Of a stretch of 49,031 bases of DNA, positions 41,229 through 49,031 are shown one piece after another. Source of the stretch: Alteromonas sp. ALT199. GTDB taxonomy: Bacteria; Pseudomonadota; Gammaproteobacteria; Enterobacterales; Alteromonadaceae. Location: NCBI RefSeq assembly GCF_018619335.1, contig NZ_JAHHDX010000091.1, positions 1 through 49,031 on the forward strand, in the 5' to 3' direction. A program made the position numbers and the translations under genes. The notes under the pieces were generated by a model. That model was not told the DNA's origin and made no database searches. It worked only from the letters and a program-made list of their open reading frames with translations. How positions within the stretch are numbered: the first letter of the stretch is position 1; the number at the start of each line of letters is the position of its first letter.

Positions 41229-41289
41229 CTTACTGTTAAGGTATTGGGATTAGCCAATAAAAATCAAGAAAAGTTCATACTTTATACAA

Positions 41290-42936
41290 CTATTCTGATG
41301 TTTTCGCATTAACAACAGGGAAGATAATTACAAATTCTACGCCGTTGCCTTCCTCACTAGTTATCGAAATGGAACCATTGAGGGCTTGCGTTACTAAGTT
41401 GTATACCAAATGCATTCCCAGTCCAGAACCGCCTTGACCACGCTTCGTGGTAACAAAAGGGTCGAATATTCGCTTGCGAATCTCTGGAGAAATACCTTTT
41501 CCATTATCGGTATAAACAAGCTTGAGCTTATTGCTACTAATCAACTCGGCACGAATATCAATTGTGCCTTCATCCATGGTTTCAAATCCATGAATAATCG
41601 AATTCATGATTAAATTAATCAAAATCTGATTTATTGGGCCAGCCTTCGTTTCAACGCTAAGGGTAGGGTCGCAATTTACGTTGATGTTGTGTTTTAATTT
41701 TTTGAGTCGAGGCTGCAATGACAATAGTATCTCATTAACTAGCTGTACAACGCAAAAACTTCGACTAGTTTCTGAGGTTTGATCTACAGCAACCTGCTTA
41801 AAGCTGCTAATAAGCTCGGCAGCTCTGTTCAAATTGCGGTAAATAATGTTCAGATTTTCGTTACTTTCTTCTAAAAAGCGCTTCATCGCGCTGGCTTTCA
41901 ATGTTTTATTTTCAAAATCTTTTTGAATCACGGCTAAACGGTCGAGCATCATAGTCGACGCCGTTACGCCTAAACCTATCGGGGTGTTTACCTCATGGGC
42001 TACGCCAGCAACCATATCACCAAGTGACGCCATTTTTTCATTCTGTACTATTTGACGTTGGAATTGATGCAGTTTTTCTAGCGTTTGAATTAGCTCTTGG
42101 TTTGCATCTTTTAAGGCAGTAGTTCTGTGGCTTACCATATCTTCAAGACTGGCATTTAGTTTTCTGTGTTGTTCCTCTGCTTGCCTCTGTTTTTGCATGT
42201 ATTCTTGCATGCGCAGCAACATTACGTTAACCGCATCAGCTAAAATGTCGAGTTCTTTAATGCTAGAGCCACTGGCGCGGGCTGAATAGTCACGCTGTCG
42301 CGACGTGCGTTGTAAAAAGTTAGCTATGTCTTCCACTGGACCAGTTACATTGCGCTGCATTCTTATTGCAGAGTAAAAGCTAATGACCAATAGCGCTAAG
42401 GCTACCGCCAAATTTAACCAAATTGAGCTTCCAACCAGTTGATTAAAGTTTTCCGATGAAATTCTTAAATATACCCAACCCAACTGTATATTAGCTTCTG
42501 AGTCGAATACTTTTGAGCTTAGTTCAAGGTATTGTCCGTTATCTGCTAGTTGTGGGTTCATAACCATATTAGCCAACTGATTTTCCTTACCACCTAATAA
42601 AAGTTGCCCCTCTTTATTATACGAAGCGAAAATCTCTGGTTTTAGCGAACTATTTTGGGTTTTGTAAACGTGGGCATTAAGAACTTGGTCAGCCGCAATA
42701 AGGTTATTTAACGCATATTCGATACGCTCAGGTGTTTCATCGTAAAGGTATCTAGCTGAACTTCTCGCCACTAGTTTGGTAAGCATGAGCGCATTATTCT
42801 CAAGCTCATGCCGATAGGTTTGTATTTGTGTGTAAACGGAAAGACTAGATAACACCGCAAGGGAAAAGGTAGCAATAGACATTACCACCCAAAGAAATAG
42901 GCTCTTTATAGAAAGCTTAACTGCCTTATCCGTCAT
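41290..42936 (-). CDS. Membrane sensor histidine kinase
   Basis: Sensor kinase of about 548 residues: membrane helix (about 11-35), periplasmic sensor domain (about 36-175), second helix (about 178-198), HAMP domain, coiled coil, then dimerisation domain with the H-box GVAHEVNTPIGLG (phospho-His near 314), and HATPase with N-box LMNSIIHGF, G1 DNGKGI and G2 GGSGLGMHLV. I use ATG 42936; the upstream in-frame TTG at 42999 adds 21 residues without a ribosome site. It lacks the receiver and HPt domains of ArcB. It lies upstream of arcA but a cognate pair is not established. Confidence 0.9.
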   Translation of the reverse strand: MTDKAVKLSIKSLFLWVVMSIATFSLAVLSSLSVYTQIQTYRHELENNALMLTKLVARSSARYLYDETPERIEYALNNLIAADQVLNAHVYKTQNSSLKPEIFASYNKEGQLLLGGKENQLANMVMNPQLADNGQYLELSSKVFDSEANIQLGWVYLRISSENFNQLVGSSIWLNLAVALALLVISFYSAIRMQRNVTGPVEDIANFLQRTSRQRDYSARASGSSIKELDILADAVNVMLLRMQEYMQKQRQAEEQHRKLNASLEDMVSHRTTALKDANQELIQTLEKLHQFQRQIVQNEKMASLGDMVAGVAHEVNTPIGLGVTASTMMLDRLAVIQKDFENKTLKASAMKRFLEESNENLNIIYRNLNRAAELISSFKQVAVDQTSETSRSFCVVQLVNEILLSLQPRLKKLKHNINVNCDPTLSVETKAGPINQILINLIMNSIIHGFETMDEGTIDIRAELISSNKLKLVYTDNGKGISPEIRKRIFDPFVTTKRGQGGSGLGMHLVYNLVTQALNGSISITSEEGNGVEFVIIFPVVNAKTSE

Positions 42937-43112
42937 ACCCGCCTTGCGTACTGTCCATTTACCTCTTCCGTTTTTTAATAGTGGCGCAAAAATAGGCAAA
43001 AAGAAAGGCGTTCATAAACAATAATTAATGCGCGCCTTGCGGCTGATACTTTCAAGGTTTGGCATAGATCTTTGAACACATAATTACTGCACAGTTCGTC
43101 TAAAAATATGGG

Positions 43113-44537
43113 CTAGTTAACTATTGATATATAAAGTTGCTGATAACTTTTCGCGGCGGTTTCCCACGTAAATCTGGTATACATTCCCCTTTGCTGCATC
43201 GCTCTGAACTTGCCGGTATCTTCATAATAAGCCAGCAATGCCCGTCGAATACATGAAAGCAACGCATGCGGCGTAGGCTCATCAAACACAAACCCTGTAC
43301 CTTCGTTATCATTGCTATAATCGATGACAGTGTCTTTGAGCCCGCCTACTGAGCGCACAATAGGAATAGTGCCGTACGCCAAGCTGTACATTTGATTTAA
43401 TCCGCAAGGCTCAAATTGAGAAGGCATAAGGAAAAAGTCGGCGCCCGCTTCAACTAAATGTGCGTGCTCGGAGCTAAATCCATTGATAAATGCAAATTGC
43501 TCGGGATGCTGTTGCGCAAACTCGCCAAGGTCCATACAAACTTTAGGATCGCCAGTGCCTACTATGACCATTTGAATATTGTGTTTAACTAGCTCGTCCA
43601 AAATTGGCAGTATATATCCAAAGCCTTTTTGTTCCGTAAGGCGACATACCATCCCAATAAGTGGAATATTACTGTGTTCAGGTAACCCTGATTTTTCTTG
43701 CAATATTTGCTTGCACGCAGTCTTCGGATGAAGGTTATCAACGCTGTAGTTTTCTGGTAGGAACGCGTCAGTTGCTGGGTTCCACTGTGTGTAGTCGCAA
43801 CCATTAAGTATGCCGCTTAAATCTGCGTGGCGCTTAACTAATCGCTCATGAAGCCCATGACTTCCTAAGTCAGTGAGTAGCTCTTGGGCATAATTGGGAC
43901 TTACTGTGGTCACTTTAGTGGCAAACTCGATACCGCTTTGTAGCATGTTGATATAGCCGCCATGTACCTGTCCTAAAATGTTAGGGTGATGGCGAAGATA
44001 GGGTATAGCCTCAAGCTTATTAACACCTTGAAAAGCGGCATTATGGATAGTGAATACGGTTTTAGTGTTGTCGAAAAATCCAGATTGCTCATGAGTCAGT
44101 AAGAAAGGCAACATTGCGGTATGCCAATCATGACAGTGAATAACATCGGGCTTTTTATCAACAGCTTTTAGTGTTTGAAGTACTGCTCCGCTGAAAAAGC
44201 TAAAGCGTTCGCCATTGTCTTCGTACCCCTCAAAGGCCGAAGCATAAAGCCCCTCGCGCATGAAGTACTCGGGTGAATCTACAAAATAAACGGTAATGCC
44301 GTGCCATTGTATGTGGCGTATATCAAAATGATAGACTTGGCCTTCAGTAAACAAGGTTTGTTGCTCTGTTACTTTTTCAGCAGCAAGCTTTTCAGCAAGC
44401 ACCTTATAATAAGGCATTACAATAGCAACATCGTCCCCTAGTGCACTTAGCGCCAAGGGAAGTGCTTTTCCTACATCTGCAAGACCGCCGGTTTTTACCA
44501 ATTCTTCTACTTCTGAAATAGCAAATACAATGTTCAA
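43113..44537 (-). CDS. glgA: Glycogen synthase GlgA
   Basis: Retaining GT5 glycosyltransferase that extends alpha-1,4-glucan from ADP-glucose, 474 residues. The ADP-glucose-binding KTGGLADVGKALP (15-27) and the C-terminal EPCGLNQMYSLAYGTIPIV block with its conserved Glu are visible. Start is TTG at 44537 with GGGAG seven bases upstream. No glgB, glgC or glgP is nearby in this window, so it is separate from a classical glycogen operon. A promoter-like region with threefold repeats lies upstream. Confidence 0.95.
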   Translation of the reverse strand: MNIVFAISEVEELVKTGGLADVGKALPLALSALGDDVAIVMPYYKVLAEKLAAEKVTEQQTLFTEGQVYHFDIRHIQWHGITVYFVDSPEYFMREGLYASAFEGYEDNGERFSFFSGAVLQTLKAVDKKPDVIHCHDWHTAMLPFLLTHEQSGFFDNTKTVFTIHNAAFQGVNKLEAIPYLRHHPNILGQVHGGYINMLQSGIEFATKVTTVSPNYAQELLTDLGSHGLHERLVKRHADLSGILNGCDYTQWNPATDAFLPENYSVDNLHPKTACKQILQEKSGLPEHSNIPLIGMVCRLTEQKGFGYILPILDELVKHNIQMVIVGTGDPKVCMDLGEFAQQHPEQFAFINGFSSEHAHLVEAGADFFLMPSQFEPCGLNQMYSLAYGTIPIVRSVGGLKDTVIDYSNDNEGTGFVFDEPTPHALLSCIRRALLAYYEDTGKFRAMQQRGMYTRFTWETAAKSYQQLYISIVN

Positions 44538-44560
44538 AGGTGTCTCCCAAAATGCGAAAA

Positions 44561-44628
44561 GTGCGGCGCACTTATTATACTTGTGCGCAGTGCACTCATC
44601 ATATTTTTATGCGGTGCACTTTATATAC
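44561..44628. repeat. Three imperfect tandem repeats upstream of glgA
   Basis: Copies begin at about 44561, 44583 and 44610, each containing GTGC(G)G.GCACT followed by an AT-rich ATTATAC/ATCATAT/TATATAC block. The copies are about 20-27 bases apart. On the minus strand the first copy supplies TATAAT (44574-44579), a plausible -10 for glgA. They could be operator repeats. Confidence 0.45.
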
Positions 44629-44644
44629 CTAATAAGTCAAGAAT

Positions 44645-44689
44645 AATGCTTTGGGGCATTGCCAGCTTAAAATACATGCCCAAAGCATT
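44645..44689. repeat. Long inverted repeat between rsmC and glgA
   Basis: AATGCTTTGGGGCAT (44645-44659) pairs with ATGCCCAAAGCATT (44676-44689) with one bulged G around a 16-base loop. It follows the rsmC stop codon (minus strand) and lacks a T-run, so it could be an RNA-stabilising structure or a non-canonical terminator. Confidence 0.5.
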
Positions 44690-44730
44690 TGGTAGAAATC
44701 TAACCTAGCACAAGCTTATTGCTTTTTTAA

Positions 44731-45813
44731 TTATAAAGCAGCTTGGTAGACAGAAAATTGTGAAGTTTGTGCAGTGGTGTATACCGTTTGGAAATGTTCA
44801 GATAATAAACCGGGGTAAGGTAAGAATCGATTTGCTACCATTTGCATAGTACCGCTTCGGCTCAAGCTCGCTTTTGCATCTGATATAAAGCGCTTTGTAA
44901 TGGTGTAGTCGGTTTTAATGCCCGTGTGAAACGGCGGGTTCGTGACAATATGCTGAACTTTTTGAGTGAAGCCGTGTAAACCGTCCGCTGCATATAAGGT
45001 TGCTGATAGTCGATTTTCAGCAAGAGTTAGTGCGCTACAGTAAACTGCAAGTGCGCTGACATCGGTAAGGTGCAACTTCAAATGTGGGTATTTCAGCATA
45101 ATATAACTGGCAATCACCCCAGAGCCGCAGGCGAAATCAAGAACATCTCCGCTTAGCGATGTAGAGAGCTTTTTTAATAGAAGTTCCGTGCCAGTGTCCA
45201 GTTCTTTATAACTGAACACACCTGGTATAGAGGCTACTTGCCAAGATGTCTCTTCAACTGCGTACGTGTTGATATCAATCCATGCGTCAGGTTCGAAGGC
45301 TAAGTGAGGCTCTTCAACAATAACGGTAATAAGGCTGCAGTGGCGAGCAGAGTCAACTTTATGCGTAGGGCCATATTGTTGCATTAACTTAGCGGCACTT
45401 TTAATACCGCCTTTGTTTTCACCTACAACGTGAATACGGCCATTTTGGCCAACCATACTCGCGGCCATTCGAAGTAACATTTGAAAATGGGTTTTTGCTT
45501 TAGGTAAAAAAACCATTACGTCAGTGTGGGTGTTTTCTAAAGCCAAGAAAGGCGCAAAGATATGCGTATGATTACCAACCTTTTGCGTCACCTCAAAGCC
45601 TGTGCGTGTAATATCTCTGCTATCAAACGATACAGAGGGTATGACGCGCACGCACTCCGAAAAAATATCGAAATACTGATGAAGAACCGTTACGTTGTGC
45701 GACTTGAGGCCGTCTAGGAAATATGCGTCAGCGGGGTTAATAAATGCCCACTGGCCTTCATCGAAAAGCGCAATATTACGTTCTAACAGCTGGCTTTGAG
45801 GAGATAAAATCAT
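44731..45813 (-). CDS. rsmC: 16S rRNA (guanine(1207)-N2)-methyltransferase RsmC
   Basis: SAM-dependent methyltransferase for G1207 of 16S rRNA, 360 residues. The C-terminal domain has SAM motif I VLDFACGSGVIA (about 224-235) and the catalytic NPPF (292-295), then GIKTDYTITKRFI and VANRFLPYP characteristic of RsmC. The N-terminal half is a degenerate methyltransferase copy with VVGENKGGIKSA and KVDSARHCSL. Its ATG overlaps the trmB stop (TAATG), so the two RNA methyltransferases are coupled. Confidence 0.93.
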   Translation of the reverse strand: MILSPQSQLLERNIALFDEGQWAFINPADAYFLDGLKSHNVTVLHQYFDIFSECVRVIPSVSFDSRDITRTGFEVTQKVGNHTHIFAPFLALENTHTDVMVFLPKAKTHFQMLLRMAASMVGQNGRIHVVGENKGGIKSAAKLMQQYGPTHKVDSARHCSLITVIVEEPHLAFEPDAWIDINTYAVEETSWQVASIPGVFSYKELDTGTELLLKKLSTSLSGDVLDFACGSGVIASYIMLKYPHLKLHLTDVSALAVYCSALTLAENRLSATLYAADGLHGFTQKVQHIVTNPPFHTGIKTDYTITKRFISDAKASLSRSGTMQMVANRFLPYPGLLSEHFQTVYTTAQTSQFSVYQAAL

Positions 45814-46532
45814 TACTTAGTACGCTCGAAAATTAGATCCCATACACCATGGCCGAGTTTTTGACCGCGTGTTTCAAACTTAGTGATTGGGCGGTAGTCG
45901 GGACGAGGTACATAATCGCCATCCGTTGCAGTATTGGTGTAACCGTCGGCATTAATCATAACATCTAACATATGCTCAGCGTATTGCTCCCAGTCGGTTG
46001 CCATATGAAAGCAACCGCCAACAGCTAACTTGGTGCGAACTAATTCAACAAATTCGGGCTGTACGATACGACGCTTGTGGTGACGCTTCTTGTGCCATGG
46101 ATCTGGGAAAAACAACTGAAGGCGAGACAATGAACCGTCAGGTATCATATTTTTCAGCACTTCAACCGCGTCATGCTCCATTACACGCAAGTTCTCAACG
46201 CCTTGTTCACTGGCGTCTGCCAAGCATGCGCCTACTCCAGGTCGGTGTACTTCAATGCCAATAAAGTTCTTTTCAGGCGCGTTCGCGGCCATCTCAACTA
46301 GAGACTTACCCATGCCAAAGCCAATTTCCACAACCACATCTGCGTCTCGGCCAAACAACTCTTGCAACGACAAGGGCGCGTCAACATAGTCGATACCTTT
46401 GGTTGGCCAGTAATCAGCCAGCGCTTTTTCTTGTGCTTTTGTAAGTCTGCCTTCGCGTTTAACGAAGCTCTTTACTTTACTTACATATACTCCAGCGGCT
46501 TCTGCTTCCGCCTGACTTTTGAATTGCCTCAT
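45813..46532 (-). CDS. trmB: tRNA (guanine(46)-N7)-methyltransferase TrmB
   Basis: SAM-dependent enzyme that forms m7G46 in the variable loop of tRNAs. With ATG 46532, preceded by GAAAGG, the protein has 239 residues, the same as E. coli TrmB; a GTG at 46577 would add 15 residues and has no clear ribosome site. Motifs: [30 protein letters not shown] (SAM), [18 protein letters not shown] and [15 protein letters not shown]. It overlaps rsmC by one base and follows the alpha/beta hydrolase gene on the same strand. Confidence 0.94.
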   Translation of the reverse strand: MRQFKSQAEAEAAGVYVSKVKSFVKREGRLTKAQEKALADYWPTKGIDYVDAPLSLQELFGRDADVVVEIGFGMGKSLVEMAANAPEKNFIGIEVHRPGVGACLADASEQGVENLRVMEHDAVEVLKNMIPDGSLSRLQLFFPDPWHKKRHHKRRIVQPEFVELVRTKLAVGGCFHMATDWEQYAEHMLDVMINADGYTNTATDGDYVPRPDYRPITKFETRGQKLGHGVWDLIFERTK

Positions 46533-46623
46533 TTGCAATGCCTTTCTAACCCAATTTTCTGGTGGCGCATTATCCACTTACCCACGGCTTATGCAACGCT
46601 ATAGTGGTAAAAATGCTGTAATT

Positions 46624-47328
46624 TTATACGCTAATTTGTTTAGCAATAATAGACGCTACGGCGTCAGTTTGCTCAAGTACCAACATATGCCCCGCATCAT
46701 TAACAGTGTGGAAAGCTGCTTTGGGTAACGCGCTTTTAAGTTGCAGTATCACTTCTGCAGGAGCAATCGCGTCTTGTTGAGCGGTTATTAAGGTTACAGG
46801 CGCATTGATCTTCGCCAGTGCTTTTACGGTACTCTCTCGTGGTGTTGTGGCGAGCGTGTGGTTAAGAAGCGTTGTTTTACCTAAATCCTGAGCCATTGAT
46901 TTTACAATGCCTGCCACATTTTCATCGTCCAAACGTGTGGGGTGAATAAATCGTGAGAGATAGGCATCATTGTCGGGTTTAAAGTTTCCTTGCTTAAGTA
47001 TAGTAGTCAGCTGCTTACGCTTGGCAATTTCTTCTTTTGACAAACCTTCTGGGTTGTAGCCTATCAGCGTAACAGAGGCTACATTGTTAGGATTGCGCTG
47101 TGCGACTAGTGCCGCAATAAACCCGCCCATGGAGTAACCTACAAGGTGCACTTTTTCGTCATCGAGGATACGGTCTTCACTTAATGCCAGCATTTCTTCT
47201 TGTGATGCTGCCCATTGAAGCGGCACATACCTGCGCTGTGAAATATTCAACGTGCGCCATAGTGGCAGGAATACGCGCTCGTCGCAGAGTGTACCGGGAA
47301 AAAACAAAACAGGGTGCTGCACAGACAC
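46624..47328 (-). CDS. Alpha/beta hydrolase
   Basis: A small alpha/beta-hydrolase of 234 residues with the nucleophile elbow GYSMGG (Ser66), acid Asp186 in TAQQDAIAP and His214 in DAGHML, all in the normal order; the oxyanion region is FFPGTLCDERVF. The substrate is unknown; BioH-like, lipase or thioesterase roles are all possible. GTG start with AAGGAG five to six bases upstream. It runs toward trmB with a gap of about 90 bases to the preferred trmB start and may be its operon partner. Confidence 0.87.
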   Translation of the reverse strand: MSVQHPVLFFPGTLCDERVFLPLWRTLNISQRRYVPLQWAASQEEMLALSEDRILDDEKVHLVGYSMGGFIAALVAQRNPNNVASVTLIGYNPEGLSKEEIAKRKQLTTILKQGNFKPDNDAYLSRFIHPTRLDDENVAGIVKSMAQDLGKTTLLNHTLATTPRESTVKALAKINAPVTLITAQQDAIAPAEVILQLKSALPKAAFHTVNDAGHMLVLEQTDAVASIIAKQISV

Positions 47329-47346
47329 GTGTGCTCCTTAACATTA

Positions 47347-47383
47347 AACTAGCTAGTTACATGCTAACATAGCGCGCATGTTA
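47347..47383. promoter_or_regulatory. Two palindromes between the hydrolase and mutY
   Basis: AACTAGCTAGTT (47347-47358) is a perfect 12-base palindrome and is followed by TAACAT-N7-ATGTTA (47365-47383). They sit just upstream of the hydrolase start and in the mutY upstream region, the usual place for operators in a divergent gap. The binding protein is unknown. Confidence 0.35.
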
Positions 47384-47461
47384 ATGAATGGTCGCTAGGC
47401 AGAAAGCATTAAGCTTTATTGGTAAAAGAATAAGCAGTAGCAATTACCCATATAGATAATT

Positions 47462-48529
47462 ATGACAGAACAACAATATTCAGGAAGCTTTGCAGAGCGA
47501 GTGCTTGCATGGTTTGACAAACATGGGCGAAAGCATTTGCCTTGGCAGAAAGAGGTAACGCCCTATAAGGTATGGGTTTCGGAAATTATGCTCCAGCAAA
47601 CCCAAGTTACTACGGTAATTCCTTACTTTGAGCGTTTTATGGCGTCGTTCCCCACGGTGCATGATTTAGCTAAGGCATCTCAAGACGACGTGCTTCATCA
47701 TTGGACAGGGCTTGGTTACTACGCAAGAGCAAGAAACTTGCACAAGGCTGCCAATACACTGGTAGATAAATATGACGGTGAGTTTCCCTATAGTCTTGAA
47801 GAAGTGATGGATTTGCCCGGCATAGGGCGCTCAACTGCCGGTGCCATTTTGTCACTGTCTCGCAATATGCGCTTTGCTATTTTAGATGGTAATGTGAAGC
47901 GTGTGTTGGCGCGGTACTATGCAATAGGCGGGTGGCCAGGGCAGAAAAAGGTAGAAAACCAACTTTGGGAAGTGGCCGAGAAAAACACGCCTACCAACCC
48001 AGAAGGCGGACGATGTGCCAACTATACCCAGGTGATGATGGACTTGGGCGCGATGATCTGTACGCGAAGCAAACCCAAGTGTGATGAGTGCCCACTTCAG
48101 GCCGACTGTATAGCCTATGCCCAAGGCGCGCAAACCGAGTACCCGGGCAAAAAGCCGAAAAAGACGCTGCCCGAGAAATCTACTTTTATGATGGTGGCCC
48201 AGTTCAAAGGTCAAGTATATTTAGAGCAGCGACCCTCTACAGGACTGTGGGGCGGTTTGTATGGTTTTATTGAGGTATCTTCAATAGACGAGGGTATTGA
48301 GCAGCTTAACAAGCGGGGGGCCACAGTTGAAGAGACCCGAGAGCTTGAAGGCTTCCGCCATACCTTTAGTCATTTTCATTTAGATATCACCCCGGTAGTG
48401 GCCGTGGTAAACTCTGCTCCAACAAAGCGCGTAGCTGAAACGGCATATCGCTGGTTTTCGTTGAACGAGCCTATTGAAGTTGGTTTAGCGGCACCTACAA
48501 CCAAGATAATTCAGCAGTTAATGCGATAG
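47462..48529 (+). CDS. mutY: Adenine DNA glycosylase MutY
   Basis: Removes adenine mispaired with 8-oxoguanine, 355 residues. Glu41 ([10 protein letters not shown]), the helix-hairpin-helix [13 protein letters not shown] and catalytic Asp142 match E. coli Glu37 and Asp138. The iron-sulfur cluster cysteines are at 200, 207, 210 and 216 (C-X6-C-X2-C-X5-C). The C-terminal NUDIX-like domain (about 235-355) with [11 protein letters not shown] recognises 8-oxoguanine. No strong ribosome site is seen before ATG 47462. yggX follows, as in E. coli. Confidence 0.97.
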   Translation: MTEQQYSGSFAERVLAWFDKHGRKHLPWQKEVTPYKVWVSEIMLQQTQVTTVIPYFERFMASFPTVHDLAKASQDDVLHHWTGLGYYARARNLHKAANTLVDKYDGEFPYSLEEVMDLPGIGRSTAGAILSLSRNMRFAILDGNVKRVLARYYAIGGWPGQKKVENQLWEVAEKNTPTNPEGGRCANYTQVMMDLGAMICTRSKPKCDECPLQADCIAYAQGAQTEYPGKKPKKTLPEKSTFMMVAQFKGQVYLEQRPSTGLWGGLYGFIEVSSIDEGIEQLNKRGATVEETRELEGFRHTFSHFHLDITPVVAVVNSAPTKRVAETAYRWFSLNEPIEVGLAAPTTKIIQQLMR

Positions 48530-48569
48530 GCTTGCAAAGATAGCCTTGTATTAATTGCTAAGCAGATAG

Positions 48570-48860
<291 letters not shown>

Positions 48861-48861
48861 G

Positions 48862-48878
48862 CAAAAAAGCGTTTTTTG
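48862..48878 (+). terminator. Weak A/T hairpin after yggX
   Basis: CAAAAAA (48862-48868) and TTTTTTG (48872-48878) flank GCG. The stem is almost all A-T, so termination here is uncertain. Confidence 0.3.
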
Positions 48879-48930
48879 AGCAAACAATGCGCAAACAGTA
48901 ATAAAAGCGCAAAAAAAGCGAGAAAAACGG

Positions 48931-48959
48931 TTGACTTGTGAAGGCGAAAACCGTTTAAT
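48931..48959 (+). promoter_or_regulatory. Strong promoter for the tRNA gene
   Basis: TTGACT (48931-48936) and TTTAAT (48954-48959) are separated by exactly 17 bases. They are followed by a GC-rich discriminator (ACGCACCC), typical of stable RNA promoters under growth-rate and stringent control. The transcript would enter the tRNA at 49012. Confidence 0.7.
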
Positions 48960-49011
48960 ACGCACCCACAGCAGGACAGGCAGCAAACGCCTAGAACGCT
49001 AACAAGTTTCA

Positions 49012-49031
49012 GCCTCGATAGCTCAGTTGGT
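49012..49031 (+). tRNA. Partial tRNA gene, 5' end only (probably tRNA-Phe)
   Basis: GCCTCGATAGCTCAGTTGGT shows the 7-base acceptor strand, U8/A9 region, D-stem and start of the D-loop with GG. The gene is cut by the window edge before the anticodon. The 5' half resembles bacterial tRNA-Phe, but the identity cannot be proven from these bases. The promoter upstream supports a real gene. Confidence 0.7.

Overview
The window looks like a chromosomal segment of a marine gammaproteobacterium of the Alteromonas type. The basis is gene order and protein character: a complete MSHA type IV pilus operon ending next to mreBCD, then maf-rng-yhdP-nit-tldD, yjgA and pmbA, plus ArcA, RsmC, TrmB, MutY and YggX proteins of gammaproteobacterial type. 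I see no phage, transposon, integron or CRISPR array, so this is mostly core genome with a few accessory insertions.

Layout. 1-4.4 kb: a glycerol-3-phosphate regulon with glpK leftward and glpR then glpD rightward. A near-consensus GlpR operator lies in the glpK/glpR gap and tandem GlpR half-sites lie before glpD; no glpF is present. 4.5-5.8 kb: a histidine phosphatase and a small membrane-anchored protein that is a recognisable paralogue of MshF. 6-23 kb: the MSHA pilus operon mshI-I2-J-K-L-M-N-E-G-F-B-A-C-D-O-P-Q. Almost every junction overlaps or is only a few bases long. It includes an assembly ATPase with two c-di-GMP-binding motifs, a secretin, inner-membrane alignment proteins, major and minor pilins, and the very large exported MshQ. 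23.4-36.2 kb: the cell-shape and RNA-processing block mreB-mreC-mreD-maf-rng-yhdP-nit-tldD, then leftward yjgA (darP) and rightward pmbA (tldE). 36.2-40.4 kb: a divergent AraC-type regulator and a full-length LacZ. 40.4-44.5 kb (leftward): glgA, a sensor histidine kinase and arcA. 44.7-47.3 kb (leftward): an alpha/beta hydrolase, trmB and rsmC. 47.5 kb to the end: mutY, yggX, and a strong promoter leading into a tRNA gene (probably tRNA-Phe) cut by the window edge.

How it works together. The msh operon encodes a retractable surface pilus used by relatives for attachment, with extension power probably tuned by c-di-GMP at MshE. The mre genes set rod shape. TldD and PmbA (TldE) form a heteromeric metalloprotease. 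GlpK makes glycerol-3-phosphate and GlpD oxidises it, under GlpR repression.

Most notable points: the 5' end of tldD appears to have lost one base, so its RBS-supported start is out of frame with the body of the gene; a second MshF-like gene sits just before the MSHA operon; a terminator-like hairpin separates mreB from mreC; and several intergenic repeats or palindromes (before glgA, between rsmC and glgA, between the hydrolase and mutY, before arcA) are unexplained. I found no convincing wholly new multi-gene system.
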